A stretch of 64,000 bases of DNA from CAIYPH01 sp043744375 (GTDB lineage Bacteria > Pseudomonadota > Alphaproteobacteria > Acetobacterales > Acetobacteraceae): contig JAYTUU010000067.1 in the NCBI GenBank assembly GCA_043744375.1, positions 4,172 through 68,171 on the forward strand, in the 5' to 3' direction. The notes under the pieces were generated by a model, which saw only the letters and a list, made by a program, of their open reading frames with translations, was not told the origin of the DNA and made no database searches. The position numbers and the translations under genes were made by a program. Of the stretch, positions 42,815 through 51,198 are shown one piece after another; the first letter of the stretch is position 1, and each line of letters opens with the position of its first letter.

Positions 42815-43528
42815 TCAAATCCCCAGCGTCCCCGCCATCGCCATCTCATACCGCGCGGACACCTTCGCCCAATCCACCACATTCCACCACGCCGCCAGAT
42901 AATCCGGCCGCCGGTTCTGATACTTCAGATAATAGGCGTGCTCCCACACATCGTTGCCCATCAGCACCCGCGTGCCGTCAAAGAGGGGAGAGTCCTGGTT
43001 CGGCCGCGACGTCAGCGCCAGCTTGCCCTCCTTCGTCACCGTCACGAAAACCCAGCCCGACCCGAACACGCCCCCGCCGGCGCGGTTGAACGCCCCCTTG
43101 AACGCCTCGAACCCACCGAGATCACGCTCGATCGCCGCCGCCAGCGCCCCCGTCGGCGCGCCACCCTTGCCACCCATGATCTGCCAGAACATCGCGTGGT
43201 TGGCATTCCCCCCGCCGCTGTTGCGCACCACCGTGCGGATCGCCTCCGGCACCTCCGCCAGCCTGCCGATCAATGCATCCGGCGCCATCGCCGCCAATTG
43301 CGGATAATCCTTCAGCGCCGTGTTCAGATTGGTCACGAACGCCTGGTGATGCCGCCCATGATGGATCTGCATGGTCATCGCATCGATATGCGGCTCATTG
43401 GCATCGAACCCATACGGCAGCGGCGCCAGCGCATACGGCCCGGCCGCCTGTGCCGAGGCCGGCCAAACCCGGCTGACGGCCGCCGCCGCCACCGTGAACA
43501 CCAACGAACGACGCGACAACATGGCCAT
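42815..43528 (-). CDS. Fe/Mn superoxide dismutase with Tat-type signal
   Basis: A 237-residue protein from ATG 43528 after GGGGGAGGTCACC. The N-terminus MAMLSRRSLVFTVAAAAVSR has a twin-arginine SRRSLVF and ends with ASAQA, a good Tat signal with cleavage near residue 28. The SOD body has the metal ligands: His in MQIHHGRHHQAFV, His in GGGNANHAMFW, and Asp/His in DVWEHAYYLKYQNRRPDY. An exported SOD with Tat signal suggests the metal is loaded before export. Fe versus Mn cannot be assigned with certainty. Confidence 0.93.
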   Translation of the reverse strand: MAMLSRRSLVFTVAAAAVSRVWPASAQAAGPYALAPLPYGFDANEPHIDAMTMQIHHGRHHQAFVTNLNTALKDYPQLAAMAPDALIGRLAEVPEAIRTVVRNSGGGNANHAMFWQIMGGKGGAPTGALAAAIERDLGGFEAFKGAFNRAGGGVFGSGWVFVTVTKEGKLALTSRPNQDSPLFDGTRVLMGNDVWEHAYYLKYQNRRPDYLAAWWNVVDWAKVSARYEMAMAGTLGI

Positions 43529-43627
43529 GGTGACCTCCCCCAAAGGAACTTCGCCAACCGTGATCCGCCCGCCGCCGAAACGCAACAGATTCCCATCGCC
43601 GCCAGGGCAATCGGGTGAAGGCTCAAG

Positions 43628-43860
43628 CCGCAATCAAGGCTCCGCCGGCCAAGGGCCGAGGGCCCTTGGAACCCCCTACTGCTTGCGGCTGGATCAGCAT
43701 TCCCGCGTGCTCGACATTTCGGCTCGTGTGCAATGCGGAAACGGGACGAGGATTCCCAGACTTCGCCAGCGCATCGGGGCCTTCGCCACCCAAACCGTGG
43801 TCACCGACCCGCCGCCTCTTCGCCGCCTGCGGCTTCGTCGACATGGAAAAGCGCCTGGCG
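43628..43860. repeat. dispersed palindromic repeat, family R1 (copy 2, degenerate right end)
   Basis: Within the 368-bp gap between the SOD start and the MmgE/PrpD stop lies GGCTCCGCCGGCCAAGGGCC, then GAGGGCCCTTGGAACCCC, CTACTGCTTGCGGCTGGATC and further material (TCGACATTTCGGCTCGTGTG, AGGATTCCCAGACTTCG) shared with the copy at 59999. The right end is eroded. No gene is seen in this gap. Confidence 0.7.
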
Positions 43861-43896
43861 TGAGCACCCGCGCCTTCCTTATGCTGGCGTCTGAAG

Positions 43897-45306
43897 CTAC
43901 CTCCCCATCGCGGCCGCCAACGGCGCCACCGACTCCAGCGTATCAATCCGCCACAACTCCACCAGCACCGCTTGCGCCCTGACATCGCCCAACACGGGTG
44001 CCGCGAGTCCCAAAAACTTCTCCTCCAGCGCCGCATCCGTCAGCGGGTTCGACGCCGCGCCATACGGCTCCGGCATATAATGCTCGAACACCCGCCCGTC
44101 CCGCGTCTCGATCCGCGTCTTGGCCGCCCGCTTGCGTGGATAATCCGCATCGCATTCCGCATCGACATGCACATGCACCTTGCCCGTCTGCGCCAGGATC
44201 CGCGCGTCGGCCCGCTCCGCCGTGCCGAACTCATGCAGACTGGCCCGCCGCCGCACCAAGGTCGCCGCGATCACGAACGGAAACGACATCTGCGCCGTCG
44301 TCATCTCCGTCCACCCCACCGCCGCATGCGACGCCGCCACCCCATAGGTGCCGAAATCCATCCGCTTCACATCCTCCGGCGCCAGGTCCTGCGCCGCCAC
44401 GATGTGCAACACCCCATCAATTGCGGAATGAATATGCCGGCAACACGCATACGGCTTCATATAGCAATTGGCGATCGTGAACGCCGACCGAGCGTTGTTG
44501 TCGCCCGACCGCAGAATATCGATCGCGGCATAGTCGACATCCCCGCCCGAGAACGCATGGAAGAACCCATCCTTGAACTCCAGCACCCCCTTCGGCGCCG
44601 CCAGCCCCTCCGCCGTCAACAACGCCGCCAGAATGCCCTCGCGCGCCGCATGTCCGGGATGGGTCCGCTTCACATCGCCCCCCGCCAGAAAACTGAACAG
44701 CCCCGCCGCCGACGAACTCGCCGTGCCCAGCGCCGCCTCCATCAACCCCGCATCGAACCCCAGCAGACTCCCCGCCGCCGCCGCCGCCCCGAACACCCCG
44801 GCGATCCCGGTATTATGGAACCCCCGCAACCGCGACCGCGGATGCGCCGCCGCCGCCACCCGGCAGCACGCCTCATACCCCGCGATCACCGCCAGCAGCA
44901 GATCGGCCCCCGACGCCCCCCGCGCAGCCGCCATCGCCCACGCCGCCGGCACCACCACCGTCCCCGGATGCACGGAGCCCGAGCGATACCCGTCATCCAG
45001 CTCCAACCCATGCCCCGCCGTGCCGCCCAGATACGCCGCCGTCAGCAGGTCGTAGCGCGCCGCGAACCCCGGCACCGGCACAGCCCCCGTCCCATGCACC
45101 CGCGCCAGCACCCGCTCGGCAACCCCCGTCACCTCCTGCTCCGCCCCGGCGATCAACGCCGCCATCGTATCGATCACGTGCCGCCGCGCCGCATGAAGCG
45201 CGAAATCATCGACATCCTCCAACCGCAACCCGGCCAGAAACCCCGCCAACACCGCCGTCGGCCCGGCCCCCGACGCCACCGGTTGATGCACGCTGATCTC
45301 GTTCAT
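43897..45306 (-). CDS. MmgE/PrpD family protein
   Basis: A 469-residue protein started at ATG 45306 (MNEISVHQPVASGAGPTAVL). Family motifs are HVIDTMAALIAGA, GTAGHGLELDDGYRSGSVHP, VVPAAWAMAAARGASGADLL, GYEACCRVAAAAHP, GFHNTGIAGVFGAAAAAGSL, AREGILAALLTAEGLAAPKG and the active-site-like KPYACCRHIHSAIDGVL. Members include 2-methylcitrate dehydratase and various unannotated lyases or isomerases. Adjacent genes (alpha/beta hydrolase) do not suggest the propionate pathway, so a different substrate is likely. Confidence 0.92.
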   Translation of the reverse strand: MNEISVHQPVASGAGPTAVLAGFLAGLRLEDVDDFALHAARRHVIDTMAALIAGAEQEVTGVAERVLARVHGTGAVPVPGFAARYDLLTAAYLGGTAGHGLELDDGYRSGSVHPGTVVVPAAWAMAAARGASGADLLLAVIAGYEACCRVAAAAHPRSRLRGFHNTGIAGVFGAAAAAGSLLGFDAGLMEAALGTASSSAAGLFSFLAGGDVKRTHPGHAAREGILAALLTAEGLAAPKGVLEFKDGFFHAFSGGDVDYAAIDILRSGDNNARSAFTIANCYMKPYACCRHIHSAIDGVLHIVAAQDLAPEDVKRMDFGTYGVAASHAAVGWTEMTTAQMSFPFVIAATLVRRRASLHEFGTAERADARILAQTGKVHVHVDAECDADYPRKRAAKTRIETRDGRVFEHYMPEPYGAASNPLTDAALEEKFLGLAAPVLGDVRAQAVLVELWRIDTLESVAPLAAAMGR

Positions 45307-45317
45307 CGCCGTCCCCC

Positions 45318-46199
45318 TCACCGCATTCCCGTAATCGAGCCGCCCATCGCCCGCTTGTCCCGCATCGGCCACCGCCCCGCATCCACCTGCGCCAGAAAAT
45401 CCCCAACGATCCGGTTGAACTGATCCGGGTCCTCCGCATTGATCCCATGACCGCAATTCGGCATCACCGACAACGCCGACGACGGAATAGTCTCCTTCAT
45501 CAGGATCCCCGGCGCCAGACACGGCCAATCCTCATCCCCGGTCAAAATCAACGTCGGCGTCTTCATCGCCTTCATCCGATCCGTCAGGTCATACAAGGAC
45601 GGCCGCTCCCGCTGCACCCCCAACTGCGTATTGATCGCCCCCAGCGCCGAATGCTCGGCCAGCATCCGCAGAAACTCGGCAAACCCGCGCGGGTCCTTGT
45701 TCTCGAACTGCACCCGCGTCGGCCCGAACGCATACCGCGCCGCAAACGCCGCCATCCCGTGCTCGCGAATAAAGGCCACCGTATTCGCCCCCTCCGCCCG
45801 AAAACTCTCCCGCGCCGCCGGATCGGCGCCATAGCCGCATCCCGCCACCGTCAACGATCGCGCCCGCGGCGCATGCCGGAACCCGAAATGCAACGTCGCA
45901 AACCCGCCCATCGACAACCCAACCACATGCGCCCGATCGATCCGCAAGTGATCGAGCACCGCCGCAATGTCGTCCGCCGCCCGGTTCTGCGAATACGAGC
46001 TGACATGCTCCGGCACATCCGACGGCGCATACCCCCGCGCATTATACGCAATCGCCCGATACCGCTGCCCGAAATGCCGCATCTGCGGCTCCCAGCTGCG
46101 AAAATCACCGGCAAACTCATGCACAAAAATCACCGGCACCCCGGCACCGGTTTCCTCGAAATACAACCTCACCCCATCATCGGCGATCGCGTGCGGCAT
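45318..46199 (-). CDS. alpha/beta hydrolase
   Basis: A 293-residue alpha/beta-hydrolase. GVPVIFVHEFAGDFRSWEPQ contains the oxyanion region (HE replaces the common HG). The nucleophile elbow is VGLSMGGFATLHFG (Ser near residue 95), the acid lies near ILTGDEDWPCLA and the catalytic His in MPNCGHGINAEDPDQF. No signal peptide. It could be an enol-lactone hydrolase or esterase. It is 11 bp upstream of the MmgE/PrpD gene on the same strand, so they likely act in one pathway. Confidence 0.92.
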   Translation of the reverse strand: MPHAIADDGVRLYFEETGAGVPVIFVHEFAGDFRSWEPQMRHFGQRYRAIAYNARGYAPSDVPEHVSSYSQNRAADDIAAVLDHLRIDRAHVVGLSMGGFATLHFGFRHAPRARSLTVAGCGYGADPAARESFRAEGANTVAFIREHGMAAFAARYAFGPTRVQFENKDPRGFAEFLRMLAEHSALGAINTQLGVQRERPSLYDLTDRMKAMKTPTLILTGDEDWPCLAPGILMKETIPSSALSVMPNCGHGINAEDPDQFNRIVGDFLAQVDAGRWPMRDKRAMGGSITGMR

Positions 46200-46285
46200 C
46201 GTCCCCTCCGGTCAACCCAGCGCCGACTCTCCGGTGAATCGCGATACAATGGAAGAGGGCAGGCGGTAGCACGCCGTTTCGTGCC

Positions 46286-46340
46286 GAAAGCGGCTGGGGG
46301 CCGAGGGCCCTTTGATCCCACGACTTCTCGCGGCTTTCCA
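46286..46340. repeat. partial copy of family R1 repeat
   Basis: AAAGCGGCTGGGGGCCGAGG, then GCCCTTTGATCCCACGACTT and CTCGCGGCTTTCC share the core of the R1 element. Only the left half is recognisable, in the gap between the alpha/beta hydrolase and HD-domain genes. Confidence 0.6.
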
Positions 46341-46389
46341 CCACCGCCCTGCCATGGTCTGCTATCCCCTTCACCACCGGAACCCCCCG

Positions 46390-47007
46390 ATGTCCAACCG
46401 TTCCCCTCTCGCCGACCCCTCCTGGACCTATGTCGAGCACCTCTCCATGGAGGATTTCTCCCCCACGGACTGGGCCGCCATGAACGCCCAGCGCGTCCAG
46501 TTCACCGCCATGCACCAGGCCGACCTCGTCATCGCCATGCTCCGCGCCAGCGAGCAGGTCCCGAGCTTCGGCTACCGCATCAACAATTTCCGCCACTGCC
46601 TGCAATCCGCCACCCGCGTCCTGCGCGCCGGCCACGACGACGAGACCATTGCCGTCGCCCTCCTGCACGACATCGGCTTCGACGCCTGCCCCGCCACCCA
46701 CGGCGATTTCGCCGCCGCCCTCATGCAGCCCTACATCAGCGCCCGCAATCACTGGATGCTCGAACACCACCAGATCTTCCAGGACTTCCACGCCCCGCAC
46801 TACCCCGGCGTCGACATCAACGCCCGCGACAAATTCCACGGCCACGAACACTTCGCCTGGACCGCCGACTACGTCGCCAAATTCGACCAGGACGCGATGG
46901 ACCCCAACGAGGACATCCTCCCCCTCGACGCCCTCATCCCCTACGTCCGCCGCCTCTTCGCCCGCCCTGCCCAGGGCCGCCAGAACGCAACCTGGCGCAG
47001 CGCCTGA
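46390..47007 (+). CDS. HD-domain-type protein
   Basis: A 205-residue protein started at ATG 46390 (MSNRSPLADPSWTYVEHLSM). HD-like metal motifs are FRHCLQSATRVLRAGHDDE, IAVALLHDIGFDACPATHGD (the HD pair), NHWMLEHHQIFQDFHAPHYP and KFHGHEHFAWTADYVAKFDQ. The layout resembles the phosphonate- and inositol-type mixed-valent di-iron HD oxygenases/phosphohydrolases (PhnZ-like), but no member is assigned. Cytoplasmic. Its stop overlaps the start of a 50-codon ORF. Confidence 0.8.
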   Translation: MSNRSPLADPSWTYVEHLSMEDFSPTDWAAMNAQRVQFTAMHQADLVIAMLRASEQVPSFGYRINNFRHCLQSATRVLRAGHDDETIAVALLHDIGFDACPATHGDFAAALMQPYISARNHWMLEHHQIFQDFHAPHYPGVDINARDKFHGHEHFAWTADYVAKFDQDAMDPNEDILPLDALIPYVRRLFARPAQGRQNATWRSA

Positions 47008-47159
47008 TGCTCCAGATCACCGACGCCCACCTTGTCACCGACACCCACCTCGCCGGCGCCCGCGCCAACTTCGTCGCCGTCCCCGCCAAAACCCTCGCCG
47101 AGGCCATTGCCGAACGCCCCCCGGGGCGGCAAACCTGGCTCAACGGCATCAAACAATAA
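47007..47159 (+). CDS. small ORF, unknown (50 aa)
   Basis: The ATG overlaps the preceding stop (TGATG), which suggests coupling. The peptide begins MLQITDAHLVTDTHLAGARA and continues through NFVAVPAKTLAEAIAERPPG to NGIKQ. It is soluble. It is followed 19 bp later by the SDR start. No family is recognised, and it may be a genuine small protein or a fragment. Confidence 0.45.
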   Translation: MLQITDAHLVTDTHLAGARANFVAVPAKTLAEAIAERPPGRQTWLNGIKQ

Positions 47160-47178
47160 CCCCGAGGAACCCCCGAAC

Positions 47179-47961
47179 ATGGAAATCAAACTCGACGGCC
47201 GCGCCGCCGTCATCACCGGCGGCAGCAAGGGCCTCGGCCTCGCCATGGCCAAACGCATGTCTACCTCCGGCGCCGACGTCGCCATCCTCGCCCGCAGCCA
47301 GGACGGCCTCGACGCCGCCAAGGCCGAACTGGCACCCACCGCCACCGGCAAGATCATCGCCGTCGCCTGCGACGTCTCCAAAGCCGACGACGTCAAACGC
47401 GCCTACGACACCGTGATGGCCGACCTCGGCCGCATCGACATCGTCGTCAACAACGCCGGCACCTCCCGCACCGCCCCCTTCGAGACCGTCACCGACGAAA
47501 TCTGGCAGGAAGACCTCGACCTCAAACTCTTCGCCGCCATCCGCCTCAGCCGCCTCGCCTGGCCGCAAATGCGCGACCGCAAATGGGGCCGCATCATCAA
47601 CGTCCTCAACATCGGCGCGAAAACCCCAGGCGCCGGCAGCGCCCCCACCACCGTCTCCCGCGCCGCCGGCATGGCCCTGACCAAAATCCTCGCCGGCGAA
47701 GGCGCCCCCGACGGCATCCTCGTCAACGCCCTCCTCGTCGGCCTGATCGTCACCGAGCAGGTGAAAAAATGGCACGCCCTGCGCGGCGGCAACGTCAGCC
47801 TCGAAGAACACATCGCCAATACCGGCAAACCCGTCCCGATCGGCCGCATGGGCACCGCCGAAGAATTCGCCAACATCGCCTGCTTCCTCGCCTCCACCCA
47901 AGGCGGCTACATCACCGGCACCGCCATCAACGTCGATGGCGGCATGTCGCCGGTCGTGTGA
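47179..47961 (+). CDS. SDR family oxidoreductase
   Basis: A 260-residue protein from ATG 47179. The cofactor loop is ITGGSKGLGLAMAKRM, with ARSQDGLDAAKAEL after strand 2 (an Arg that fits NADP). It then has NNAGTSRTAPFE, a serine-position block NVLNIGAKTPGAGS, SRAAGMALTKILAGEGAP and NVDGGMSPVV at the end. The catalytic Tyr of YxxxK is not evident (TTVSRAAGMALTK), so activity is uncertain. It belongs to the bimodular-like/BKR-type SDRs seen in catabolic clusters. Confidence 0.88.
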   Translation: MEIKLDGRAAVITGGSKGLGLAMAKRMSTSGADVAILARSQDGLDAAKAELAPTATGKIIAVACDVSKADDVKRAYDTVMADLGRIDIVVNNAGTSRTAPFETVTDEIWQEDLDLKLFAAIRLSRLAWPQMRDRKWGRIINVLNIGAKTPGAGSAPTTVSRAAGMALTKILAGEGAPDGILVNALLVGLIVTEQVKKWHALRGGNVSLEEHIANTGKPVPIGRMGTAEEFANIACFLASTQGGYITGTAINVDGGMSPVV

Positions 47962-47976
47962 TCCCATCAAAGGCAA

Positions 47977-48117
47977 TCAAGGCTCCGCCGGCAAAGGGCC
48001 GAGGGCCCTTTGAACCCATGACTTCTGGCGGTCGAAGCCATGTCGATTGCCTGCGGTGCAAGAACGAATCCCGGCACTATCCGAAGGCCATCGGCCCTTT
48101 GCCGCCGGAGGCTTGCT
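47977..48117. repeat. dispersed palindromic repeat, family R1 (copy 4)
   Basis: TCAAGGCTCCGCCGGCAAAG, then GGCCGAGGGCCCTTTGAACCC, ATGACTTCTGGCGGTCGAAG and a right end CTTTGCCGCCGGAGGCTTGC form the same inverted architecture as the copy after the sugar ABC permease. It occupies the gap between the SDR and the OmpA-family gene. Confidence 0.75.
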
Positions 48118-48186
48118 TGCTACCAATCCGCTGGCCTGTAGCCCCCCGGGCTGTCACACTGCCCCCGCCCGACGGAGAACCGCCCC

Positions 48187-49758
48187 ATCCCGCTGCGTCC
48201 CATCTTCCTGGCCATTGTCTTGCTGCTGGCAGCGTTGCCACGGCCCACGCTGGCGCAGGACTGTGCCCCCGCCATTGCCTTGCCCACCTACGCGGCCGCC
48301 GCCCCGCCGGACGGCCGACGCTATGATGCCGTCACTCTCCCCACCTTGTCCGGCCCCGTCACCGTTGCCGGGACCACGTGCCTCCAGCACTACGCCGTCA
48401 TCGCCGGCACCGACCCGGGCAGCGACTTCGAAATCCACACCGCCTATCGCGACTCGCTGATCGCGGCCGGCGCCGACCTCCTCGCCACGGAGGACCGCCT
48501 GACCATCGCCCGCCTCCCCCATGACGGCGCGGAGACCTGGGTCCGCGTTACCAACCAGGACGGCACGATCGACGTCACCGTCATCGCCCGCGCGCCGCTC
48601 CCCCAGCACCTCACCGCGCCTGGCGACAACGACCACCCTTTGCTCGGCCACATGCCGCACTACGCCTCGGACCCGCCCGACCGCCGCGCCTTCGACCAGC
48701 GCGCCTTCCTGGTCAACGAGGGCGGCGAGACCCGCGAGATCGTCGTCCAGGGCGCCCGCACCGAAATCGACTACACCCTGCGCGAGGGCGGCCGCCTGGC
48801 CAGCGATGTCGAAATCCACGAAACCTACCGCACGGCCCTGCGCGCCGCCGGCGCCACCATCCTGCTCGCCGACGCCCGCAACACCACCGCCCGCCTCGAT
48901 CCGCCGCACGCCACACGCCCCACCTGGTTCAAACTCTGGAGCCAGGAGACCGCCATCACCCTGACGGTGATCGAGCAGGACGAGCACCGCCAGACCCTCC
49001 TGCCACGCACCGCCGCCGACCATCGCCTGCTCGGCGGCATGCCGGATTACATCGCCGCCGCGCCCGAGAAATACAGCCTCGACGAGCTGGTCTTCCCCGT
49101 GCAGGACGGCGAGGACAGCCGCGACATCGAAATCCAGGGCGCCCGCACCGAACTCACCTACGCCCCCCGGCCCGGCGCCATGCCCGCCAGCGACCTGGAC
49201 ATCCAGACCAACTACCGCAACGCGCTCGCCACCCTCGGCGCCCAACTCCTCTACACCGACCCCGCGACCACCGTCGCCCGCCTATCCGATAACGGCCGCC
49301 TGCTCTGGATCAAGATCTGGAGCCAGGAGACCGCCATCAACCTCTCTTTCGTCGAGGAAAAGACGTTCAAGAGCGCCATCAAGCCCACCCCCGCGGAAAC
49401 CCTGCGCACCGCGCTCGAAACCCGCGGCCGCGCCGGGCTCTACATCGCCTTCGACTTCAACCGCCCCACCTTGCACCCGCAGGCCGGCCCGATTCTCGCC
49501 GAGGTCATCCGCCTGCTGCGTGACAATCCCGCCTTGCGCCTGCGCATCGAGAGCCACACCGACAATATCGGCCCGCGCGTGCGCAACCTCGCCCTCGCCG
49601 CCAGCCGCGCCCAGAGCGTCTGCGCCATCCTCATCGCCGCCGGCATCGATGCCGCCCGCCTCACCCCGATCGGCATCGGCCCCGACCGCCCCCTCGCCGA
49701 CAACACCACCTCCGAAGGCCGCGCCCGCAACCGCCGCGTCGTCCTGGTCCGCCAATAG
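48187..49758 (+). CDS. OmpA-family outer-membrane-associated protein with three internal repeats
   Basis: A 523-residue reading if begun at ATC 48187, which is nine bases after GGAG and gives a clean signal peptide (PLRPIFLAIVLLLAALPRPT, cleavage at LAQ-D). There is no ATG or GTG in frame after the upstream stop (48139); CTG 48193 or TTG 48220 are other options. Three repeats of about 110 residues follow, each ending in a WxQE/SQETAI-type block: compare LLGHMPHYASDPPDRRAFDQ with LLGGMPDYIAAAPEKYSLDE, and VVQGARTEIDYTLREGG with EIQGARTELTYAPRPG. The first copy is degenerate. The C-terminal OmpA domain has FDFNRPTLHPQAGPILAEVI and RIESHTDNIGPRVRNLALAA and binds peptidoglycan. Confidence 0.85.
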   Translation: MPLRPIFLAIVLLLAALPRPTLAQDCAPAIALPTYAAAAPPDGRRYDAVTLPTLSGPVTVAGTTCLQHYAVIAGTDPGSDFEIHTAYRDSLIAAGADLLATEDRLTIARLPHDGAETWVRVTNQDGTIDVTVIARAPLPQHLTAPGDNDHPLLGHMPHYASDPPDRRAFDQRAFLVNEGGETREIVVQGARTEIDYTLREGGRLASDVEIHETYRTALRAAGATILLADARNTTARLDPPHATRPTWFKLWSQETAITLTVIEQDEHRQTLLPRTAADHRLLGGMPDYIAAAPEKYSLDELVFPVQDGEDSRDIEIQGARTELTYAPRPGAMPASDLDIQTNYRNALATLGAQLLYTDPATTVARLSDNGRLLWIKIWSQETAINLSFVEEKTFKSAIKPTPAETLRTALETRGRAGLYIAFDFNRPTLHPQAGPILAEVIRLLRDNPALRLRIESHTDNIGPRVRNLALAASRAQSVCAILIAAGIDAARLTPIGIGPDRPLADNTTSEGRARNRRVVLVRQ

Positions 49759-49822
49759 CGCCCCCAAGCCTGACGGCCCCAAAGCTTGGCGGCCCCAAAG
49801 CTTGACGGCCCCAAAGCTTGAC
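49759..49822. repeat. 16-bp tandem repeat (four copies)
   Basis: Immediately after the OmpA-family stop are four units of GGCCCCAAAGCTTGAC (the first degenerate, the second with one change). It is a short tandem array upstream of rpmB. Confidence 0.85.
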
Positions 49823-49894
49823 GGCGGGCCATCCCTTCGCCATAAGCCCCGACTTCACGGCTACCCCCCATTCTGCCCACCAAGGATCATCGCG

Positions 49895-50197
49895 ATGTCT
49901 CGCCGCTGCCAGATCACCGGGAAAGGCGTTCTCTCGGGCAACAACGTCAGCCACGCCAACAACAAAACCCGCCGCCGTTTCCTGCCGAACCTGCAAACCA
50001 GCTCGATGCTGTCGGATATTCTCGGCACCAGCGTCACCATGCGCCTGTCCACCCGGGCGATCCGCACGGTCGAGCATAATGGCGGGATTGACGCGTTCCT
50101 GATGGGCACCCCGAACAGCCGCCTGCCCGCCGAGGCGCTGACCCTCAAGCGGCGCATCGCCAAGGCCGGCGCCCGCAAGGCCGCCGCCACCGTCTAG
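49895..50197 (+). CDS. rpmB: 50S ribosomal protein L28
   Basis: A 100-residue L28 with MSRRCQITGKGVLSGNNVSH, NKTRRRFLPNLQTSSMLSDI, VTMRLSTRAIRTVEHNGGID and a Lys/Arg/Ala-rich end. The length fits alphaproteobacterial L28. AAGGATCATCGCG precedes the ATG. A strong hairpin terminator follows. It is monocistronic here, and L33 is not next to it. Confidence 0.96.
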   Translation: MSRRCQITGKGVLSGNNVSHANNKTRRRFLPNLQTSSMLSDILGTSVTMRLSTRAIRTVEHNGGIDAFLMGTPNSRLPAEALTLKRRIAKAGARKAAATV

Positions 50198-50218
50198 GCT
50201 CCAAGCACGCCATCCAAC

Positions 50219-50250
50219 AACAGGCCGGCCTTGTGCCGGCCTGTTTCGTT
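50219..50250 (+). terminator. Rho-independent terminator of rpmB
   Basis: AACAGGCCGGC and GCCGGCCTGTT form an 11-bp stem with loop CTTGT, followed by T-rich TTCGTTT. It starts about 20 bases after the rpmB stop. Confidence 0.85.
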
Positions 50251-50308
50251 TGCGCCTGTTTCGTTTGCGCCTGTTTCGTTTGGGCCTGTTTCGTTTGGGC
50301 CTGTTTCT
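50239..50308. repeat. 15-bp tandem repeat (four to five copies) after rpmB terminator
   Basis: Units GCCTGTTTCGTTTGC (two copies GC, two with GG) begin inside the terminator's right arm and repeat it with its T-run. This looks like duplication of the terminator arm by slippage. Confidence 0.85.
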
Positions 50309-50346
50309 TAACCGACGATTCAGACTGCCGCCGATAGCATGCGGTG

Positions 50347-51198
50347 ATGTATCTCGGTCCCGCCCTCCTTGTCATCGCCTTCGCCGCCATCGTTGCGCTG
50401 GCAATCGGGTCCCTCATGCTCGCCCTGCGCCTCACCCGCCAGAGCCGCGAACTCACCGCCGCGCACCACTTGCGCCGCCTCGCACTCAGCAGCGAGCAAT
50501 CCCTGATCCGCCGCCTCCGCCTCGCCGCGCACGACATTCGCGGCGTCGGCATGACGCTGCATGGCCATGCCGACCACCTCGCCGCCGAGGCCCACGCCGA
50601 CGCCGCCGGCATCGCCGGCAGTGCCGCCGACCTGCTCGACCTCGCGGACGACCTGCAGGACCTCACCATGGACAGCGCCGCCCCGCGCACCCTGCGCGAG
50701 GAAACCATGACCCTCGGCAAGGTCGTGGATGAGGCGATCGCCGCCGTCTCCGCCACCATCCTGCCAGGCCGGCGCAACTGGCGCGTCCAGCCCGACCTCC
50801 GCCCGATCCCGCTCCACGCCGACCGCCGCGCTTTGCGCCACGCCATCAGCCGCGTCCTGTCGGACTCCGTGCGCAACACCCGCCACGACGACTGGATCGA
50901 TGTCAGCGCCGAACCTCATGAAGACGGCCTAGCCCTCATCATCGCCGACGAGGGCAAAGGCAGCCTCACCCCTGAAGAGGACGCCACGCGCCAGGACAGC
51001 CGCGGCATTGGCCTGCGCCTCGCCCTCGCCCGCTCGCTGATCGAAGCCCATGGCGGGCGGATGGACGTGCTGGCCGCGGCCGGCGTCGGCAGCCGGGTCT
51101 GCCTGATCTTCCCCGCCAGCCGCCTCGATACGGCGCTCAGCCGCCCGTCACACTCATATGACGCGTCAGCGCCGGCTGCCGGCTCCGCCGGTCAATGA
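50347..51198 (+). CDS. small membrane-anchored histidine kinase
   Basis: A 283-residue protein (ATG 50347; GTG 50344 adjacent) with one N-terminal helix (ALLVIAFAAIVALAIGSLML). There is no separate sensor domain. The H-box is LRLAAHDIRGVGMTLHGHAD, with His in AHDIRG as phospho-acceptor. The HATPase domain has ISRVLSDSVRNTRHDDWIDV (N-box), IADEGKGSL (G1 DxGxG) and IGLRLALARSLIEAHGG followed by GVGSRVCLIF (G2). The sensor and cognate response regulator are not encoded next to it. Its 3' end overlaps the convergent moaA by 62 bp. Confidence 0.85.
   Translation: MYLGPALLVIAFAAIVALAIGSLMLALRLTRQSRELTAAHHLRRLALSSEQSLIRRLRLAAHDIRGVGMTLHGHADHLAAEAHADAAGIAGSAADLLDLADDLQDLTMDSAAPRTLREETMTLGKVVDEAIAAVSATILPGRRNWRVQPDLRPIPLHADRRALRHAISRVLSDSVRNTRHDDWIDVSAEPHEDGLALIIADEGKGSLTPEEDATRQDSRGIGLRLALARSLIEAHGGRMDVLAAAGVGSRVCLIFPASRLDTALSRPSHSYDASAPAAGSAGQ

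Noticed and set aside
49759..50308. Tandem repeats near rpmB as a CRISPR array
   Set aside because: The units are 15-16 bp with no spacers, so they are simple tandem repeats.
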